6,558 nt of DNA from Pseudomonadota bacterium (GTDB lineage: Bacteria; Pseudomonadota; Alphaproteobacteria; Azospirillales; Azospirillaceae), in assembly GCA_023412175.1 (NCBI GenBank), contig JAEYOB010000800.1:1-6558 (forward strand), written 5' to 3'. Positions within the stretch are counted from its first letter, which is position 1. Every line of letters begins with the position of its first letter. Both the position numbers and the translations under genes were made by a program. Of this stretch, positions 5,328 to 6,558 are shown piece after piece. The notes beneath the pieces were generated by a model. That model was not told the DNA's origin and did no database searches. It saw nothing but the letters and a program-made list of their open reading frames with translations.

Positions 5328-6558
5328 ATGCACCATGCGCCGCCACTGATCGCCACCATTGCCGTCGCACTGGTTTTCGCATTCACGTTGGGCTTCCTGG
5401 CGCGTCGCATCGGCCTGCCGCCGCTTGTCGGCTATCTGCTGGCGGGGATCGCCGTCGGGCCGCAGACGCCCGGCTTCGTCGGCGACATGGACCTTGCCGC
5501 GCAATTATCGGAGTTCGGCGTCATCCTGCTGATGTTCGGCGTCGGGCTGCATTTCTCGATCGCCGACCTGTGGGCGGTGCGCCGGGTTGCCCTGCCGGGC
5601 GCGGTCGCGCAGATCGGCGTGGCAACCGGTATCGGAGCCTGGGTCGCCAGCGTCTGGGGGTGGAGCCTGACGGCCGGCGTCGTGTTCGGGCTGTCGCTGT
5701 CGGTGGCGAGCACGGTCGTGCTGCTGCGCGCGCTGGAGGCGCGCGGGGCGCTGGACAGTCCCGACGGGCGGATCGCGGTGGGCTGGCTGGTCGTCGAGGA
5801 TCTGGCGATGGTGGTGGCGCTGGTGCTGCTCCCGGCCTTCGCCGGCGCCGCGGCGGGCGCCGGGGCGGGCACCATGCCCTGGGCTGAACTGGGGCTGACC
5901 ATCGGAAAGGTCGCTGCGTTCGTGACGATCATGCTGGTGGGCGGGCGCCGGGTGGTGCCGTGGCTGCTGGCCCAGGTGGCGCGCACCGGCTCGCGCGAGC
6001 TGTTCACGCTGGGGGTGCTGGCCATCGCGCTGGGCATCGCCATCGGATCGGCGTCGCTGTTCGGCGTGTCGTTCGCGCTGGGCGCGTTCTTCGCCGGCGT
6101 GGTGCTCAGTGAGAGCGACCTCAGCTATCAGGCGGCGGCCGACAGCCTGCCGCTCCAGGACGCTTTCGCCGTCCTCTTCTTCGTGTCGGTCGGCATGCTG
6201 TTCGACCCGATGGTCCTGCTGCGCGATCCGCTGCCGGTCGCCATCACCCTGCTGGTGATCATTGTCGGCAAGTCCGTGGCGGCGGTGCTTCTGGTGCTGG
6301 CGCTCGGGCATTCGGTGCGGACGGCGCTGACGATCTCGGCCAGCCTCGCCCAGGTCGGCGAGTTCTCGTTCATCCTGGCCGGGCTGGGCATCGCGTTGGG
6401 GGTGCTGCCGGAGCAGGGGCGCGACCTCATCCTCGCCGGCGCCCTGCTGTCGATCACCCTGAACCCGGCCGTATTCTGGGCCATGGACCGGGTCGCCGAA
6501 CGGCTGGATGCGTCCACCAACCCGCGCCTTGCGTGGCTGCGGGCGCGCGGTGTGGCCG
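5328..6558 (+). CDS. ybaL: YbaL/KefB-type monovalent cation:proton antiporter, CPA2 family (3' end outside window)
   Basis: Inner-membrane antiporter of the CPA2 family, expected to exchange K+ or Na+ for protons. From ATG at 5328 the frame stays open for 410 codons to the window edge. The product starts MHHAPPLIATIAVALVFAF, very like E. coli YbaL, and continues with LPPLVGYLLAGIAVGPQTPG (30-49), GVILLMFGVGLHFSIADL (64-81), a long hydrophobic series with STVVLLRAL, and WLVVEDL with E157-D158, the acidic pair expected near the ion site. Further YbaL-like stretches are GSRELFTLGVLAIALG, VSFALGAFFAGVVLSES, LFFVSVGMLFDP and SLAQVGEFSFILAGLG. Family members run to about 560 residues with a C-terminal NAD-binding TrkA-N (RCK) domain; that part should follow outside the window and cannot be judged here. 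The ribosome binding site is weak (AGAGAC). The gene is divergent from the XRE-usp pair. The family is sure; the transported ion is not. Confidence 0.94.
   Translation, partial: MHHAPPLIATIAVALVFAFTLGFLARRIGLPPLVGYLLAGIAVGPQTPGFVGDMDLAAQLSEFGVILLMFGVGLHFSIADLWAVRRVALPGAVAQIGVATGIGAWVASVWGWSLTAGVVFGLSLSVASTVVLLRALEARGALDSPDGRIAVGWLVVEDLAMVVALVLLPAFAGAAAGAGAGTMPWAELGLTIGKVAAFVTIMLVGGRRVVPWLLAQVARTGSRELFTLGVLAIALGIAIGSASLFGVSFALGAFFAGVVLSESDLSYQAAADSLPLQDAFAVLFFVSVGMLFDPMVLLRDPLPVAITLLVIIVGKSVAAVLLVLALGHSVRTALTISASLAQVGEFSFILAGLGIALGVLPEQGRDLILAGALLSITLNPAVFWAMDRVAERLDASTNPRLAWLRARGVA

Noticed and set aside
5505..6311. A 268-codon open frame on the minus strand
   Set aside because: It is antisense to the antiporter gene, whose protein matches YbaL along its whole visible length; the reverse product is Arg/His/Gln-rich noise.

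Overview
This is a GC-rich stretch of bacterial chromosome or large replicon with tightly packed genes. The codon bias, an 80-residue Cro/C1-type regulator beginning MTPAQCRAAR, and a PilZ domain at the C-terminus of a longer upstream protein all suggest an alphaproteobacterium. A member of Rhodospirillales such as Azospirillum is the best guess, but that is inference only. I see no mobile element, CRISPR array, tRNA or rRNA.

Layout. (1) 1-274 (+) is the 3' end of a gene whose product ends in a PilZ-like domain. (2) 325-1434 (+) encodes a Zn/Co/Cd cation diffusion facilitator with a very histidine-rich N-terminus. Its 5' end carries two inverted repeats, one of which includes the ribosome binding site. 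(3) 1453-2565 (-) converges on it and encodes a secreted YVTN-type beta-propeller. (4) A 192-base divergent intergenic region contains the palindrome GTAGGGTTCACCCTAC. It precedes a two-gene (+) unit: a previously easy-to-miss 55-codon single-pass membrane protein (2758-2925) and a bacterial TMEM43/LUMA-like membrane protein (2957-3997). (5) 4015-4923 (-) encodes a tandem-domain universal stress protein. It converges on the TMEM43-like gene with 17 bases between the stops, and a nested inverted repeat covers the junction. (6) 4960-5202 (-) encodes a small XRE-family regulator, 36 bases upstream of the usp gene and probably in the same transcript. (7) 5328-6558 (+) is divergent from it and encodes the membrane half of a YbaL/KefB-type monovalent cation:proton antiporter, cut by the window edge.

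The theme is ion and envelope homeostasis: a metal exporter, a K+/H+-type antiporter, a universal stress protein with its own small regulator, and membrane proteins of unknown role. The co-regulation suggested here rests on gene order and spacing only. The least described part is the small membrane protein plus TMEM43-like pair behind a palindromic operator candidate. Most of the window is otherwise ordinary core or accessory gene content, and I did not find convincing evidence of a wholly new defence or mobile system.
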